A DNA stretch of 64,000 bases from Bog-950 sp964631835 (lineage in GTDB: Bacteria; Bacteroidota; Bacteroidia; Chitinophagales; LD1). The number at the start of each line of letters is the position of its first letter. The stretch's first letter is position 1. Below, one piece after another: positions 1 to 9,344 of this stretch. A model generated the notes under the pieces. It was not told the origin of the DNA. It did not search any database and saw only the letters and a program-made list of their open reading frames with translations. A program made the position numbers and the translations under genes. Where the stretch lies: the NCBI GenBank assembly GCA_964631835.1, contig CAZWAD010000012.1, positions 46,509 through 110,508 of the forward strand. The letters run 5' to 3'.

Positions 1-851
1 CCAAGTGCCGTACCGGTTCCTATCCAGTGATTGACCCAAGTATCAATGGAGTGATTTCTGCCGGTAGTGTAATTGCAGGTGGTAAAGTTGGAAATAGCGG
101 GACCATAATCAGCGCTGCGGTTGCCGTTGCCGGGATTAGGACTGGAAGGGAAACGACTGCGGATGTAATCCATGTCAATCATCTTGTTTCTTTCGAGTAC
201 AATTTCCTCGTTCCAAAGTGTAGTGCTCCGCGAGCCATCTCTCATTACACCGTAATACCGGTCAGCCTGAAGTGAGCGCAACTCATCTGAAATCAATCCC
301 GAAAACTTTTTCACCGCATTGTACCAATCTTCCACCAGGTTCTCATCCAGCAGTGTGATGTCTTCATCAAAATATTTTCTAAGCAAAGCAGCCGCACCGC
401 GAATGTTCAGCTGTGCATCTTCTTTTAAATCAGTTTCGCTGACATGAAGCAACTGCGCTGCTTCATTCAGCGTGTTGCAGTAATCATTTTGAACTAAGTG
501 CATGATGCCCCAGCCGCGGTCAATGGAAGGACCGGTTTGTGTCCAGTTGTTCTCTACCTGACCTATTGCCTTTACTATTTGCAAAGGCACCGAAAATTCT
601 ACAGCCGCCTCGTTAAAATACCTTTCAACCGTCACTACTGCCGGATGCGCCCGGTTAAGATAATATGCCCACTGCTCGTGGTGATGCGCCTGCACGTTAG
701 TATCTATGTGCGCAGCAACAATATCCAGTTCGCGGCTTACATCGCGCCTCAGAAATAAATCATCATTAATATAAACCGAATCGGTGTCGGATTGAGCGTA
801 TAGGCTGGAAAGAAGAACTGATGAAAAAAAAGCGATGGATACTTTTTTCAT
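1..851 (-). CDS. Partial murein hydrolase: SLT-like domain plus N-acetylmuramoyl-L-alanine amidase-like domain
   Basis: The gene reads from ATG at 851 leftward, open for 283 codons, and is cut by the window edge, so the C-terminus is missing. It begins with a signal peptide (MKKVSIAFFSSVLLSSLYAQ). Around residues 78-125 the pattern of a phenylalanine-rich helix followed by AIGQVENNW and GWGIMHL resembles soluble lytic transglycosylases, with E100 as the likely acid. Near residues 250-283 the stretch SADYGPAISNF followed by a VNHW segment resembles the start of an amidase_2 (zinc amidase) domain, where the histidine would bind zinc. A two-domain peptidoglycan hydrolase acting in the periplasm is therefore inferred. 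The start lies just after a near-consensus -7 box on the minus strand. The family call rests on motif memory, and the catalytic zinc site is outside the window. Confidence 0.6.
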   Translation of the reverse strand, partial: MKKVSIAFFSSVLLSSLYAQSDTDSVYINDDLFLRRDVSRELDIVAAHIDTNVQAHHHEQWAYYLNRAHPAVVTVERYFNEAAVEFSVPLQIVKAIGQVENNWTQTGPSIDRGWGIMHLVQNDYCNTLNEAAQLLHVSETDLKEDAQLNIRGAAALLRKYFDEDITLLDENLVEDWYNAVKKFSGLISDELRSLQADRYYGVMRDGSRSTTLWNEEIVLERNKMIDMDYIRSRFPSSPNPGNGNRSADYGPAISNFTTCNYTTGRNHSIDTWVNHWIGTGTAL

Positions 852-926
852 GAACGAAAGTTAGTGATGTTGCGCAGAACAGCAACTGCTTCTGTTTCAC
901 CAAAAAAAGACTGTAAAGTTCTGTTT

Positions 927-1736
927 TTAAAGAACCCAGGCGTATTCAAACAGCATGGGGCCTCCAAAAAAATCATGCAGCAAAACTCCTGTAAGCAGCA
1001 AAAACCTGCGCGCCAGTAAGTCGGCATGAGCATACAGCACTTGTGCATAGTGAAAACCGGTTTTAATTTGATGAAGATGAGTTTTCCAGATGCAGAAATA
1101 CTGAAACCCCTTTTCAGAAAGGTGGCTGTTTACCTTCGAAAAGTAAGTAAAGTTTTTATTGTATTCATTAAAACTGACCACGCATGTCACCAGGTTGATT
1201 GATTTTTTTTCGAGCATCTCCGTAGCCCCGTTCAGAATTGGAATTTCGTAGCCACCGGTAGCCGAAATTTTCAGAAGGTCAATGGTTTTAATTCCGTTTT
1301 CCCTGCAATATCCGTCAACTGTCTTTTTGATGATGGTTTCCTTTTCGCCATGTATGTTGTTCATTACTTCCGGATTTAAGGTATTTAGTTCGGATTGGGA
1401 CGTATGGTAAAGCGATATTGTTTGCGAGCCTTCTTCTTCGGCTAAGGCATATTGTTCAGCAGTAACATTGCTGATATGCCGGGTGTTTTCTCTCAGTTTC
1501 TGGTAGGTGTTATACACCGGTTCAAACGAGTAAATTTTTGCTCCGCTGAATTTGCGGCTGAAGTGAGTGGTGGAGTTGCCTTCATGAGCGCCCACAATGA
1601 AGATAACTTTAGGGTCAAGTTTGAGCCGCTGCGTAATGTCATATTGCAGGTCGGCACCCGGAGGTAAAGCTGATTTTTTGACAAAGGTAAACGGCAGTTT
1701 CGCCAGGGCATCTCTTAGTGGGGTAAGCAAGCTCAT
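927..1736 (-). CDS. FkbM-like SAM-dependent methyltransferase with altered motifs
   Basis: The 269-residue protein has no signal peptide. It has the layout of FkbM-family methyltransferases: a Rossmann motif I (VIFIVGAHEGNSTTHF, about residues 43-58), the post-I acidic motif YSFEP at about 70-74, a middle strand, and a late motif LLKISATGGYEIPILNGA. FkbM proteins usually methylate sugars or other small molecules, often in glycan or polyketide pathways. Two things are odd. Motif I usually reads FDVGAN but here has Ile for Asp and His for Asn. The late motif usually reads KIDxEGxE but here has Ser for Asp and one extra residue before YE. SAM binding or catalysis may be weakened. It stands alone between divergent neighbours. 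A perfect -7 box lies 22 bases upstream of the ATG. Confidence 0.7.
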   Translation of the reverse strand: MSLLTPLRDALAKLPFTFVKKSALPPGADLQYDITQRLKLDPKVIFIVGAHEGNSTTHFSRKFSGAKIYSFEPVYNTYQKLRENTRHISNVTAEQYALAEEEGSQTISLYHTSQSELNTLNPEVMNNIHGEKETIIKKTVDGYCRENGIKTIDLLKISATGGYEIPILNGATEMLEKKSINLVTCVVSFNEYNKNFTYFSKVNSHLSEKGFQYFCIWKTHLHQIKTGFHYAQVLYAHADLLARRFLLLTGVLLHDFFGGPMLFEYAWVL

Positions 1737-1758
1737 GGGATGAAATTTGATTGGTCGG

Positions 1759-1766
1759 CAAATATA
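1759..1766 (-). promoter_or_regulatory. Bacteroidota -7 box for the FkbM-like gene
   Basis: The minus strand reads TATATTTG, a perfect TAnnTTTG match, 22 bases before the ATG at 1736. No clear -33 TTG element is visible at the expected distance, so only the -7 element is claimed. Confidence 0.5.
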
Positions 1767-1871
1767 GTCTCCGCGACATGAACCGTACCCTTAGTTATAC
1801 TGTATCAATTGTTGAGAAGTTATGACTCACTTACTTTTTATAAATACAGGCGATAAAGCTCAAATTTTATC

Positions 1872-1879
1872 TACATTTG
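1872..1879 (+). promoter_or_regulatory. Bacteroidota -7 box for the T9SS gene at 1916
   Basis: TACATTTG matches TAnnTTTG exactly. Its position rules out translation from the upstream TTG at 1877, which would lie inside the box, and supports the ATG at 1916. Confidence 0.5.
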
Positions 1880-1915
1880 ATAACTCTAAATTCTTTCAGC
1901 GCAACCGGAATTCCC

Positions 1916-3901
1916 ATGAAAAAATTATTGCCCTTTCTTGCAGTGCTTGCTTTTACAGGTGTTAAGCCCGTTAAATCGCAAACAGTACCCAATGGAGGGT
2001 TCGAAAACTTTACTGACTTCGGCAACCACAAAAGTTTTAACGGGTGGGATGATATAAACAATCAAACAAGCATGTTGGGTTTTTCAACCGTACTGGTTGA
2101 TTCATTGAATGTTCACGGTGGTTTTACAGCAGCAAAAGTTCGCACCTTTACCCTGCAGGGAATCGGATTAACAGTTCCGGGAATTATGTCGCTGGGGATT
2201 ATTAATGACACTACAGGCGTAGCAGGCGGAGGCATTCCATTTAGTTATCGTCCAGCACACCTGCTGGGTTGGTACAAATATTCACCGGCAGGAGGCGATA
2301 CCTGCTCGGTGGAAATAACTTTATCGAAATGGAATACGATTACTCAAACCCGCGACATTGTGGCTTCGGGATTTTTCAGACAGGATAATATTGTTTCATC
2401 ATATAACCAGTTTGCCGCGCCAATAGCTTACTACATGCCCGATAATCCTGACACGATGATTATAACCATAATGTCCAGTATTGATGCAGATACAACAAAC
2501 AACGGCAGCACTTTATACATTGATGACTTGAGCTTTAATGGCGAAATAGGCTCGGGAGTGTATGTATCAGGCACGGTGTTTCTTGATGCTAACCAAAACC
2601 AGGTTTTTGACGTGGGCGAACAGCCGGCACGCAATCAACTAGTGCATGTAGGCCCTAACTTTGTAGCCATTACCAATTACAACGGAAATTATGTGGCTTT
2701 TACCGATTCAGGTAGCTATGCTGTAAGGCCTGAACTGCGCGGCCCGCTTACTCCCTTCTCATTCCTGCCAGATAGCATAGTGGTTGCAGCAGACAGTTTT
2801 GGAATAGTATATGGCGGAAACGATTTTGCCGTGCAGATTCCTTCGGGGTATTGCGAAGCGGTGCTAAATATTGTTTCACCATTTTCTCCACCTCGTCCGG
2901 GTTTTACAAATCAGGTACAGCTAAACTTTACCAATGTGTTTTCGGCATCGAGCCTCAGCCCGGTAATCTATCTGCAGTATGATACCGGTCAAGCTTTTAT
3001 GAGCGCTAATATTACTCCTTCCAATATTGATACCGTTGGGCGGGTTATTACATGGAACCCAGCAAACATCGGTATAGGAAACACATGGTCGGTAACTGTG
3101 GAGTTTCGTACGCGCACGACTGTCATTAACGGAACATTACTTAATTACACAGCTTGGGAAGGAAGTTTAACCTGCGGCTCTTCCGAAATGCTGACTGCTA
3201 GTGAACAGCTAATTGTTCGGGGTTCTTACGACCCTAATGATAAATCGGTTTCGCCCGTAGGACTGCTGCCCGGTGGAAATGTTCTTCCTGTTACCAAGCT
3301 TAATTATACCATCCGGTTTCAGAACACCGGTACTTACTTAGCCGAAACGGTAAGAATAACCGACACTGTTTCATCTTATCTGGACCTGACCACACTTGCT
3401 GTAATTGCAGCTTCGCACAGCTACGAAATACAAATTAGCGGCAGGGAGGTAACCTTCCTTTTCAACCAGATTAACCTGCCCGATAGCAACTCGAATGAGC
3501 CGATGAGCCATGGTTACATTAAGTATTCCATTATGCCATCTGCGGGTTTTGTACAGGGTAGTGTGGTGGAGAACATGGCAGACATTTATTTCGATTTCAA
3601 TGAGCCTATTCGCACCAACACTGTTCAAAATACGGCTGATAATTTTGTATCTGTTGGAAAAGTGTTTGGCACAGATGCGCAGATAAAAATCTATCCCAAC
3701 CCATTGAGCGAAGGCAAATGGCAAATAACCCTAACCGGTGAAATGTCAGGACGGGAAATAAATATTTATGATGCACGTGGAAAGATGGTTTACAGCGCTT
3801 TCATTGCTTTTCCTAATTTGGAGGTGGACGCTTCAATGTTCGTCAGCGGGATATATTTCGTGAACGCAGGACATTACACTGTGCGGGTGGTTAAGTTGTA
3901 A
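1916..3901 (+). CDS. T9SS-sorted surface protein with jelly-roll N-terminus and DUF7619-like domain
   Basis: Starting at the ATG at 1916 gives 661 residues with a signal peptide (MKKLLPFLAVLAFTG). The first 200 residues contain NGGFENF, a GWYKYSP motif and a terminal YIDDLSF, a beta-sandwich resembling carbohydrate-binding modules. This module is shared with the protein at 38504-39382. An SdrD-B/Cna-like segment follows (GTVFLDANQNQVFDVGE). Then comes the domain with GSYDPNDKSVSP, IRFQNTGTYLAETVRI and YFDFNEPIRTNT, which is typical of DUF7619 in Bacteroidota secreted proteins. The last 75 residues carry IKIYPNPLSEGKWQIT and end in VRVVKL, a T9SS type A sorting domain. The protein is expected to be exported through the outer membrane and retained at the surface or released. 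Its ligand is unknown. Confidence 0.85.
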   Translation: MKKLLPFLAVLAFTGVKPVKSQTVPNGGFENFTDFGNHKSFNGWDDINNQTSMLGFSTVLVDSLNVHGGFTAAKVRTFTLQGIGLTVPGIMSLGIINDTTGVAGGGIPFSYRPAHLLGWYKYSPAGGDTCSVEITLSKWNTITQTRDIVASGFFRQDNIVSSYNQFAAPIAYYMPDNPDTMIITIMSSIDADTTNNGSTLYIDDLSFNGEIGSGVYVSGTVFLDANQNQVFDVGEQPARNQLVHVGPNFVAITNYNGNYVAFTDSGSYAVRPELRGPLTPFSFLPDSIVVAADSFGIVYGGNDFAVQIPSGYCEAVLNIVSPFSPPRPGFTNQVQLNFTNVFSASSLSPVIYLQYDTGQAFMSANITPSNIDTVGRVITWNPANIGIGNTWSVTVEFRTRTTVINGTLLNYTAWEGSLTCGSSEMLTASEQLIVRGSYDPNDKSVSPVGLLPGGNVLPVTKLNYTIRFQNTGTYLAETVRITDTVSSYLDLTTLAVIAASHSYEIQISGREVTFLFNQINLPDSNSNEPMSHGYIKYSIMPSAGFVQGSVVENMADIYFDFNEPIRTNTVQNTADNFVSVGKVFGTDAQIKIYPNPLSEGKWQITLTGEMSGREINIYDARGKMVYSAFIAFPNLEVDASMFVSGIYFVNAGHYTVRVVKL

Positions 3902-3929
3902 GAAGCGGGTTTTGCAGGATGGTGAATAC

Positions 3930-4772
3930 TCAAGTCTTTAATCGGATGTTTCCCTCACCCAGTTCAATCTTTCCTTCTTTATATAACATGCCTGCGGCTT
4001 TCTTGAAATTCTTTTTGCTGATGCCGAGTGTTTGGTAAATCTGCTCAGGAGGTGAGTTATCACTCAGATTCAGTTTGCCTTTATTCTCTTTCAGCTTTTG
4101 CAGCAATACTTCTTTTATATCTTTAGCTGCATCAATACCTTGCTTCTGCAAAGCCACATCTATTTTGCCATCCTCACGTATTTTTTTGATAAAGCCTCTT
4201 ATGTGGCTTCCTTTTTCAATAGTTCCGAAGATTTCATTCTTAAAAAGTATGCCCCAATGTTTTTGGTTGATGATAACGCGTACGCCCACTTCGTTTTCGT
4301 AAGTAATCAGCAGGTCCACTTCTTCGTTGGGCTTTAGCTTTATATCACGGTTTTTAATAAACTTGTTGATGTTGGTAGTGGCGGCAATACGTTTGGAAGC
4401 ATAATCGAAATAAACATAAACCAAGTAGTGCCTTCCTGCCACAACGTGTTCTGCTTGCTCTCGAAAGGGCAGAAATAAATCTTTATCGAGCCCCCAGTCT
4501 AAAAAAGCTCCGAGACCGGTTACCTCTTTTACCAAAAGGTAAGCAGCTTCGTTAACGATGGCTTTTGGTGTTTGGGTAGTAGCTACCGGCCGGTCTTCCG
4601 AATCTTTGTAAACAAAAACTATAAGTCCCTGTCCTTCGCTCATTTCGGGAGTAATAAACTTTTTGGGCAGAAGAACTTCTTCCTGCACCCTTTCGTTGTT
4701 ATCAATTAAGTAAAAACCGTTGTCGGTTCTTCGTGAAATGGTCAGCGTGTTGTATTTGCCGAAATTGAGCAC
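3930..4772 (-). CDS. cvfB: S1-domain RNA-binding protein, CvfB/YitL family
   Basis: This 280-residue cytoplasmic protein follows the CvfB plan of S1-like domains and a C-terminal winged helix. Recognisable segments are the family-typical GAFLDWGLDKDLFLPF (about residues 87-103), the later S1 stretch IEKGSHIRGFIKKIREDGKIDVAL (about 183-206) and the final helix-turn-helix segment around residues 235-275. CvfB proteins bind RNA and influence virulence or stress gene expression in Firmicutes; the role in Bacteroidota is not defined. The start is GTG at 4772, three bases after the stop of wbqC (4776), so the two genes are very likely translated from one mRNA. Length matches the family. Confidence 0.85.
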   Translation of the reverse strand: MLNFGKYNTLTISRRTDNGFYLIDNNERVQEEVLLPKKFITPEMSEGQGLIVFVYKDSEDRPVATTQTPKAIVNEAAYLLVKEVTGLGAFLDWGLDKDLFLPFREQAEHVVAGRHYLVYVYFDYASKRIAATTNINKFIKNRDIKLKPNEEVDLLITYENEVGVRVIINQKHWGILFKNEIFGTIEKGSHIRGFIKKIREDGKIDVALQKQGIDAAKDIKEVLLQKLKENKGKLNLSDNSPPEQIYQTLGISKKNFKKAAGMLYKEGKIELGEGNIRLKT

Positions 4773-4775
4773 AGG

Positions 4776-5390
4776 TCAGGTTTCAATAAATAAATAAAGA
4801 TACTCCTTTGCAAGAGGACCTAAGTTGAAAATCGCATCAATAATACTCAGGTTTGAAATAAACCCGTGTCGGTCTTCAAAAACCTGGTAGTAACGTGGAA
4901 ATACAACCTGTTCTTGTGAAGGCCTGGCGTTTCTAAAATCCATAAAATCTTCCCCGTATTTTTCATACAGCGAGGTGGAGGAAAACCCTTTCCGTATCTT
5001 AAGAAGATGCATAAGTAGAATTAATGCCTCTTCATTAAAATCGAAAAGAAATTCAAACTGTTTTTCATAAAGCGGCTGAAGCTTTTCTGCATAGTATTCA
5101 AAAAAGGGCGCGCTGCCGTAAGCAGACCGTATGCTCTGCCAGTGTTTGCGGTTCCAGCCGCTGCTGTAATCTATTCGCGTTTCTTTGTAAAGCCGGTGAT
5201 GGTCTCTACCGCCAACCAGAGGAATGCTCAGAACCTGTTTGCCGTTTGCCGTTGCTATTTCGCAACGGTTGCGATAGGTTGATTTTACAAAATTTTCCTG
5301 CCGCTCGATAAAAACGGTTTCGTGTTTCAGAAAATTTCTGAACCAAATTACGTTAGGTAAATATGGAAGTTGAAGCAAAACTGCATCCAT
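4776..5390 (-). CDS. WbqC-like family protein
   Basis: The 204-residue cytoplasmic protein matches the WbqC family, found in O-antigen and other glycan loci and annotated as putative transferases. Seen here are the N-terminal QLPYLPNVIWF, a middle LSIPLVGGRDHHRLYKETRI, then YSSGWNRKHWQSIRSAYGSAPFF and a YAEKLQPLYEK helix, which is the family order. Its biochemical activity is not established. It is the first gene of a two-gene unit with cvfB (3-base gap). The ATG at 5390 follows no obvious SD. It diverges from the transglutaminase gene at 5466. Confidence 0.8.
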   Translation of the reverse strand: MDAVLLQLPYLPNVIWFRNFLKHETVFIERQENFVKSTYRNRCEIATANGKQVLSIPLVGGRDHHRLYKETRIDYSSGWNRKHWQSIRSAYGSAPFFEYYAEKLQPLYEKQFEFLFDFNEEALILLMHLLKIRKGFSSTSLYEKYGEDFMDFRNARPSQEQVVFPRYYQVFEDRHGFISNLSIIDAIFNLGPLAKEYLYLFIET

Positions 5391-5433
5391 AATTAGAAAT
5401 CCTGTAAAAATGTGATATTCTAAGCTAAAAAGA

Positions 5434-5441
5434 TATTTTCG
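5434..5441 (+). promoter_or_regulatory. Probable -7 box (TAnnTTCG variant) for the gene at 5466
   Basis: TATTTTCG lies 24 bases before the ATG at 5466. It differs from TAnnTTTG at one position, a variant seen before several genes in this window. Confidence 0.35.
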
Positions 5442-5465
5442 TCACTCCCAAAAAAACTATAACGC

Positions 5466-8400
5466 ATGAATCAAGTCGGTAAGATAAGTACGCTTGTTAC
5501 AGGTTTACTACTGTTTATGGCTCCCGTTTTTGCTAACAAAGAGACTCTTAAGCAGGGGTGGGATGCTTTTAACGCTAACAAGCGCAAAGAAGCGAAACAA
5601 TTTTTTCAAACTGCAGCCGGCAGTGCCGATACAAAGGCCGAAGCACACCTTGCCCTGGCTTTGGCTTACTGGGGCGATGATAAACGTGTGGAAGGCTTTA
5701 AAGCCTTCCAGGAGTTTTTCAAAGCTGCAGAAAATCCATATCCCGCTTTATACGCGTTGTGGACTTCGCCCATAGTTTTCGAAGGTTACGGTAAAAAGAA
5801 CGAAGAGCAGCTCAAGTTCCTGAAAACTCTTTGCAACGACCCTAAAGCCAACGGCACTATTAAAGCTATGGCTCATGGCATGTTGGGCAAGCATTACATT
5901 GCTTCCGGCAATTTTCAGGATGCGGAAAAAGAATACAAGCAACAGGGCTCTGTTGAAACCTGGCAGATACTAGGGACTTTCGATAACACCTCCGGCAGCG
6001 GATATAACAAAGATTTTGGCGCGCTCTCCAAGCCGCAAGCCAACGCAGTTTTTAAAAACAAGGTGGATGCTGATGTAAAATGGTTCACCCCCCCTTATTT
6101 CCGCCACGACCGTTGGTACGACTTCGGGAATTATTTTTCTATCAGCAACTCGGTTATGTATGCCCAAACATTTTTAAAGAGTGACGAAGACCAGGAAGTT
6201 TTTCTACGCTCAGGCAACTCCGGCTCGCTAAAGATTTGGGTGAATGATAAACTGGTAACCGAAGTAATGGAAGAGCGCAACTGCGATATGGATATTTATG
6301 CCAATAACATCAAACTGGTAAAGGGTTATAACAGGATATTAGTTCAGATTGGTGAAAGTGAAACCGACAACGCCAATTTTATGATTCGTATTACCGACAA
6401 AGACGGTAACCCGGTGAAAGGTATTACTGTTGAAACAGTTTATCACAGCTATCCTAAATCGGCTGAGTACTCGGTCAGCAGCGTTCCGTTTTTTGCCGAG
6501 GATTACTTTGAAAACAAGCTGAAAACCAACCCCGACAATTTGCTCAACCTCATTGTACTATCTGAAATTTACATGCGTAACGATAAAGTTTATGAAGCGC
6601 GCAAGGTTTTGAAAAAGGCCAAATCTCTTGCGCCCGATAATTCTTTCCTCGGAACGCGCATCATAGAGGCGTATGCTCGCGATAAGAATGTTACTGACCT
6701 TACCAAAGAGTATGAGAAAATAAAAAGCAATGACCCCGATTGTGTTTATGCTATCAAAAACCTGATTGATGAAGCTACCGAAAAAGAGAACTACGATGAA
6801 AAAGAAAAGTTGCTTGATAAATACATTTCCATTTACGGTAAAGATGAATATAGCGATATCACCGAACTGAACATAGCTATCAATCGAAAAAAGCAGGACA
6901 AGATTATTTCGCTTTGCAAAAGCCTCTATGAGAAATACCCTAACAATTACGACCTGATGGCCTTCAACTATCAGTTAGAGCTTTCCGGTGGTAAAGATTT
7001 AGCGAAGGGCAACGTGATACTGAAAAACTATCTCAAAAACAACTATGCCGATAAGGTGGTGGTAACCCTTGCCAGCAACTATTTCAAGCTGGGCAGTGTG
7101 AATGATGGATTCAAATTGTTTAAAGAGCGTATTAAAAATTTCCCGTACCTGGATACCTATTATGACGATTTAGCCGACATCTATTTTGATGCCCAGCAAT
7201 ATGAAAATGCTCTTACCTATGCCCAGCAGCAGTTAGACCTTGCTCCTTATATAGGCGGCTACTGGTTCAAACTTGGGAAAATCAAGCAAGCCATGAATGA
7301 TGACGAGGCGAAGGATTTTTTCAAAAAGGCTATTTATTATTCGCCCACTTATTATGAGGCACGCAAACAGTTGCGCAAAATGGAAAAGAAGAAAGATTTG
7401 TTTGAAAACTTCGAGAAAACCGATGCGTATGAAATTTTCAAGAAGGCACCTAAAGCAGAGGACTTTCCCGATGACAACAGCATCATTCTTCTGAATGAAG
7501 CTCAACGCGTGGTTTATCCCGAAGGAGCTACGGAAGAACGCGTGGAAATTGTGGTAAAGGTTTTTAATCAAACCGGTATTGATATATGGAAAGAATATTC
7601 CATCGGATACAACAGGTATCGTCAAAAGCTGATTATTGACAAAGCCGAAGTGCTGAAAAAAGACGGCAACAAAGTACAGGCTGAAAAAAATGATTCTTAT
7701 TTGGTATTCACCAACCTCGAAGCCGATGACGCTATCCACATTTCATACCGTATCGAGAACTACAACACCGGCAAACTGGCGCAGCATTTTTGGGAAGAGT
7801 TCAATTTCAATTTTGATTATCCAGTGCATATTTCGCGTTACAGTTTACTGGTTCCTGCCAGTAAAGAGTTTAAACATCAGGTACTTGGCGCAGATATCAA
7901 ACCTTCAACCAAAGATGTGGAAAATATGAAGCTTCTTGCGTGGGAATACAAAGACCAGCCCGCTGTAAAGCCCGAACCTTATATGCCGCCTCTCTCCGAT
8001 ATCGGAGCCGTTTTATTCATTTCCACTTTACCGGACTGGAAGTTTGTAAGCAATTGGTATTCGGATTTATCCACCTCATTAGCAAAAACCGATTTTGAGA
8101 TTAAGGAAACGATAGCAGAACTTTTTAAAGAGAAGAAAAATTTGAGCGAACTTGAAAAAGCTAAAACTATTTATAACTATATCGAGGCAAATGTAAGTTA
8201 CAGCAACGTGCCTTTCATGCACGGCCCTATCATTCCGCAACGCTCATCGCGAACGCTTAATACCAAACTGGGCGATTGCAAAGATGTTTCTACCTTGTTC
8301 GTAGCCATGTGTAAGGAAGCAGGGCTTAAAGCCAATCTTATATTGGTTGATACTAAAGACAATGGTGAAAAACATCTTGCGCTTCCCACCATTGATTTTA

Positions 8401-9230
8401 ATCATTGCATCGCTCAATTGCAGGCAGGCGGCAAGCCATATTATGTGGAGCTGACCGACCAGAAACTTTCTTTTTCCTCTTTACCCGATGGCGACATCAA
8501 TGCAAACATTCTTTTCATTCCCCGCGATGGGGATTCTCCTGCTGAACAGCTAACCAAACTTGACTCAAAAAACCGTCCGCTTAATAGCACCATTCGCGAA
8601 ACGGATTTGAAGTTTGAAAACAACGACATTACGTTTATACGCAAAAATGTAAAGAGCGGTGTATTTGCCAGCAGTATGCGCAGCGATTATGCCGACAAAG
8701 GAAGAGATAAGCAGGAAAAAGCGATGACACAAGCTATTGCCGGAGACTTCACCAACCCTGCGAAACTTCTTTCACTTACTTTTAATGATTTAAAGACTCT
8801 GGATGATACGGTATCCTATAGCTATTCATTTAACATTAAAAATGAAGTAACCGAAATGATGGGGTTGAAGATTTTCCGTATTCCCTGGAGCGATGGAATA
8901 CGCTCTCTTGATTTCCTGTCGCTGGAAACCCGTAAGTACCCTTTTTTGGTTTCCGAGTTTACATCAGCCGAAATACTGAGGGAAACTATGAATATAGAAA
9001 TTCCAAAGGGAAAAGTATTAGCTGAACAGCCTAAGTCGGTTAAGTTGACTTGCCCTGCTGCTGATTATTCGCTTACTTATACCATAACCACACCGGGGAA
9101 AATAAAAGCGGTTCGTGAAATGAAATATAAGAAAGATAGTGTTTCCCCTGAAGAGTACACACAATTCCGTGAGTTCTTCAATAAAGTGGCTGAAACTGAT
9201 ATGAAACAACTCGGGTTTAAATCGCTTTAA
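5466..9230 (+). CDS. Periplasmic TPR, DUF3857 and transglutaminase-like protein
   Basis: The product is 1254 residues with a signal peptide (first 23 residues, ending VFA). Residues about 25-180 and 360-660 are TPR-like helical repeats, separated by a beta-rich segment (about 195-330, including GSLKIWVNDKLV). A DUF3857 domain (about 670-850) precedes a transglutaminase fold. The catalytic triad is visible: C938 in LGDCKDVSTLF, H980 in FNHCIA and D998 in ELTDQ. Tgase-fold proteins of this architecture are widespread in Bacteroidota; they may act as proteases or crosslinkers in the cell envelope, but substrates are unknown. A long beta-rich C-terminus follows. The gene stands alone and ends at a strong terminator nine bases after the stop. 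Confidence 0.85.
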   Translation: MNQVGKISTLVTGLLLFMAPVFANKETLKQGWDAFNANKRKEAKQFFQTAAGSADTKAEAHLALALAYWGDDKRVEGFKAFQEFFKAAENPYPALYALWTSPIVFEGYGKKNEEQLKFLKTLCNDPKANGTIKAMAHGMLGKHYIASGNFQDAEKEYKQQGSVETWQILGTFDNTSGSGYNKDFGALSKPQANAVFKNKVDADVKWFTPPYFRHDRWYDFGNYFSISNSVMYAQTFLKSDEDQEVFLRSGNSGSLKIWVNDKLVTEVMEERNCDMDIYANNIKLVKGYNRILVQIGESETDNANFMIRITDKDGNPVKGITVETVYHSYPKSAEYSVSSVPFFAEDYFENKLKTNPDNLLNLIVLSEIYMRNDKVYEARKVLKKAKSLAPDNSFLGTRIIEAYARDKNVTDLTKEYEKIKSNDPDCVYAIKNLIDEATEKENYDEKEKLLDKYISIYGKDEYSDITELNIAINRKKQDKIISLCKSLYEKYPNNYDLMAFNYQLELSGGKDLAKGNVILKNYLKNNYADKVVVTLASNYFKLGSVNDGFKLFKERIKNFPYLDTYYDDLADIYFDAQQYENALTYAQQQLDLAPYIGGYWFKLGKIKQAMNDDEAKDFFKKAIYYSPTYYEARKQLRKMEKKKDLFENFEKTDAYEIFKKAPKAEDFPDDNSIILLNEAQRVVYPEGATEERVEIVVKVFNQTGIDIWKEYSIGYNRYRQKLIIDKAEVLKKDGNKVQAEKNDSYLVFTNLEADDAIHISYRIENYNTGKLAQHFWEEFNFNFDYPVHISRYSLLVPASKEFKHQVLGADIKPSTKDVENMKLLAWEYKDQPAVKPEPYMPPLSDIGAVLFISTLPDWKFVSNWYSDLSTSLAKTDFEIKETIAELFKEKKNLSELEKAKTIYNYIEANVSYSNVPFMHGPIIPQRSSRTLNTKLGDCKDVSTLFVAMCKEAGLKANLILVDTKDNGEKHLALPTIDFNHCIAQLQAGGKPYYVELTDQKLSFSSLPDGDINANILFIPRDGDSPAEQLTKLDSKNRPLNSTIRETDLKFENNDITFIRKNVKSGVFASSMRSDYADKGRDKQEKAMTQAIAGDFTNPAKLLSLTFNDLKTLDDTVSYSYSFNIKNEVTEMMGLKIFRIPWSDGIRSLDFLSLETRKYPFLVSEFTSAEILRETMNIEIPKGKVLAEQPKSVKLTCPAADYSLTYTITTPGKIKAVREMKYKKDSVSPEEYTQFREFFNKVAETDMKQLGFKSL

Positions 9231-9238
9231 AAAATTCT

Positions 9239-9277
9239 AAAACAAAATGCCCTGCAGAATGCGGGGCATTTTGTTTT
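9239..9277. terminator. Bidirectional intrinsic terminator
   Basis: A perfect 14-bp inverted repeat (AAAACAAAATGCCC at 9239-9252 and its complement at 9264-9277) with an 11-base loop, flanked by A and T tracts, lies just after the stop at 9230. Confidence 0.9.
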
Positions 9278-9316
9278 AGGTATATGTAAGTATTTATTTC
9301 ACTATCCGATTAAGGA

Positions 9317-9324
9317 TATATTCG
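9317..9324 (+). promoter_or_regulatory. Probable -7 box (TAnnTTCG) for the HMBD gene
   Basis: TATATTCG lies 20 bases before the ATG at 9345. No -33 element is evident. Confidence 0.35.
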
Positions 9325-9344
9325 TCTCCAAACAATCAGCTATT

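Noticed and set aside
7233..7739. 168-residue antisense ORF
   Set aside because: It lies wholly inside the transglutaminase gene, which has a strong signal peptide, domains and catalytic triad.
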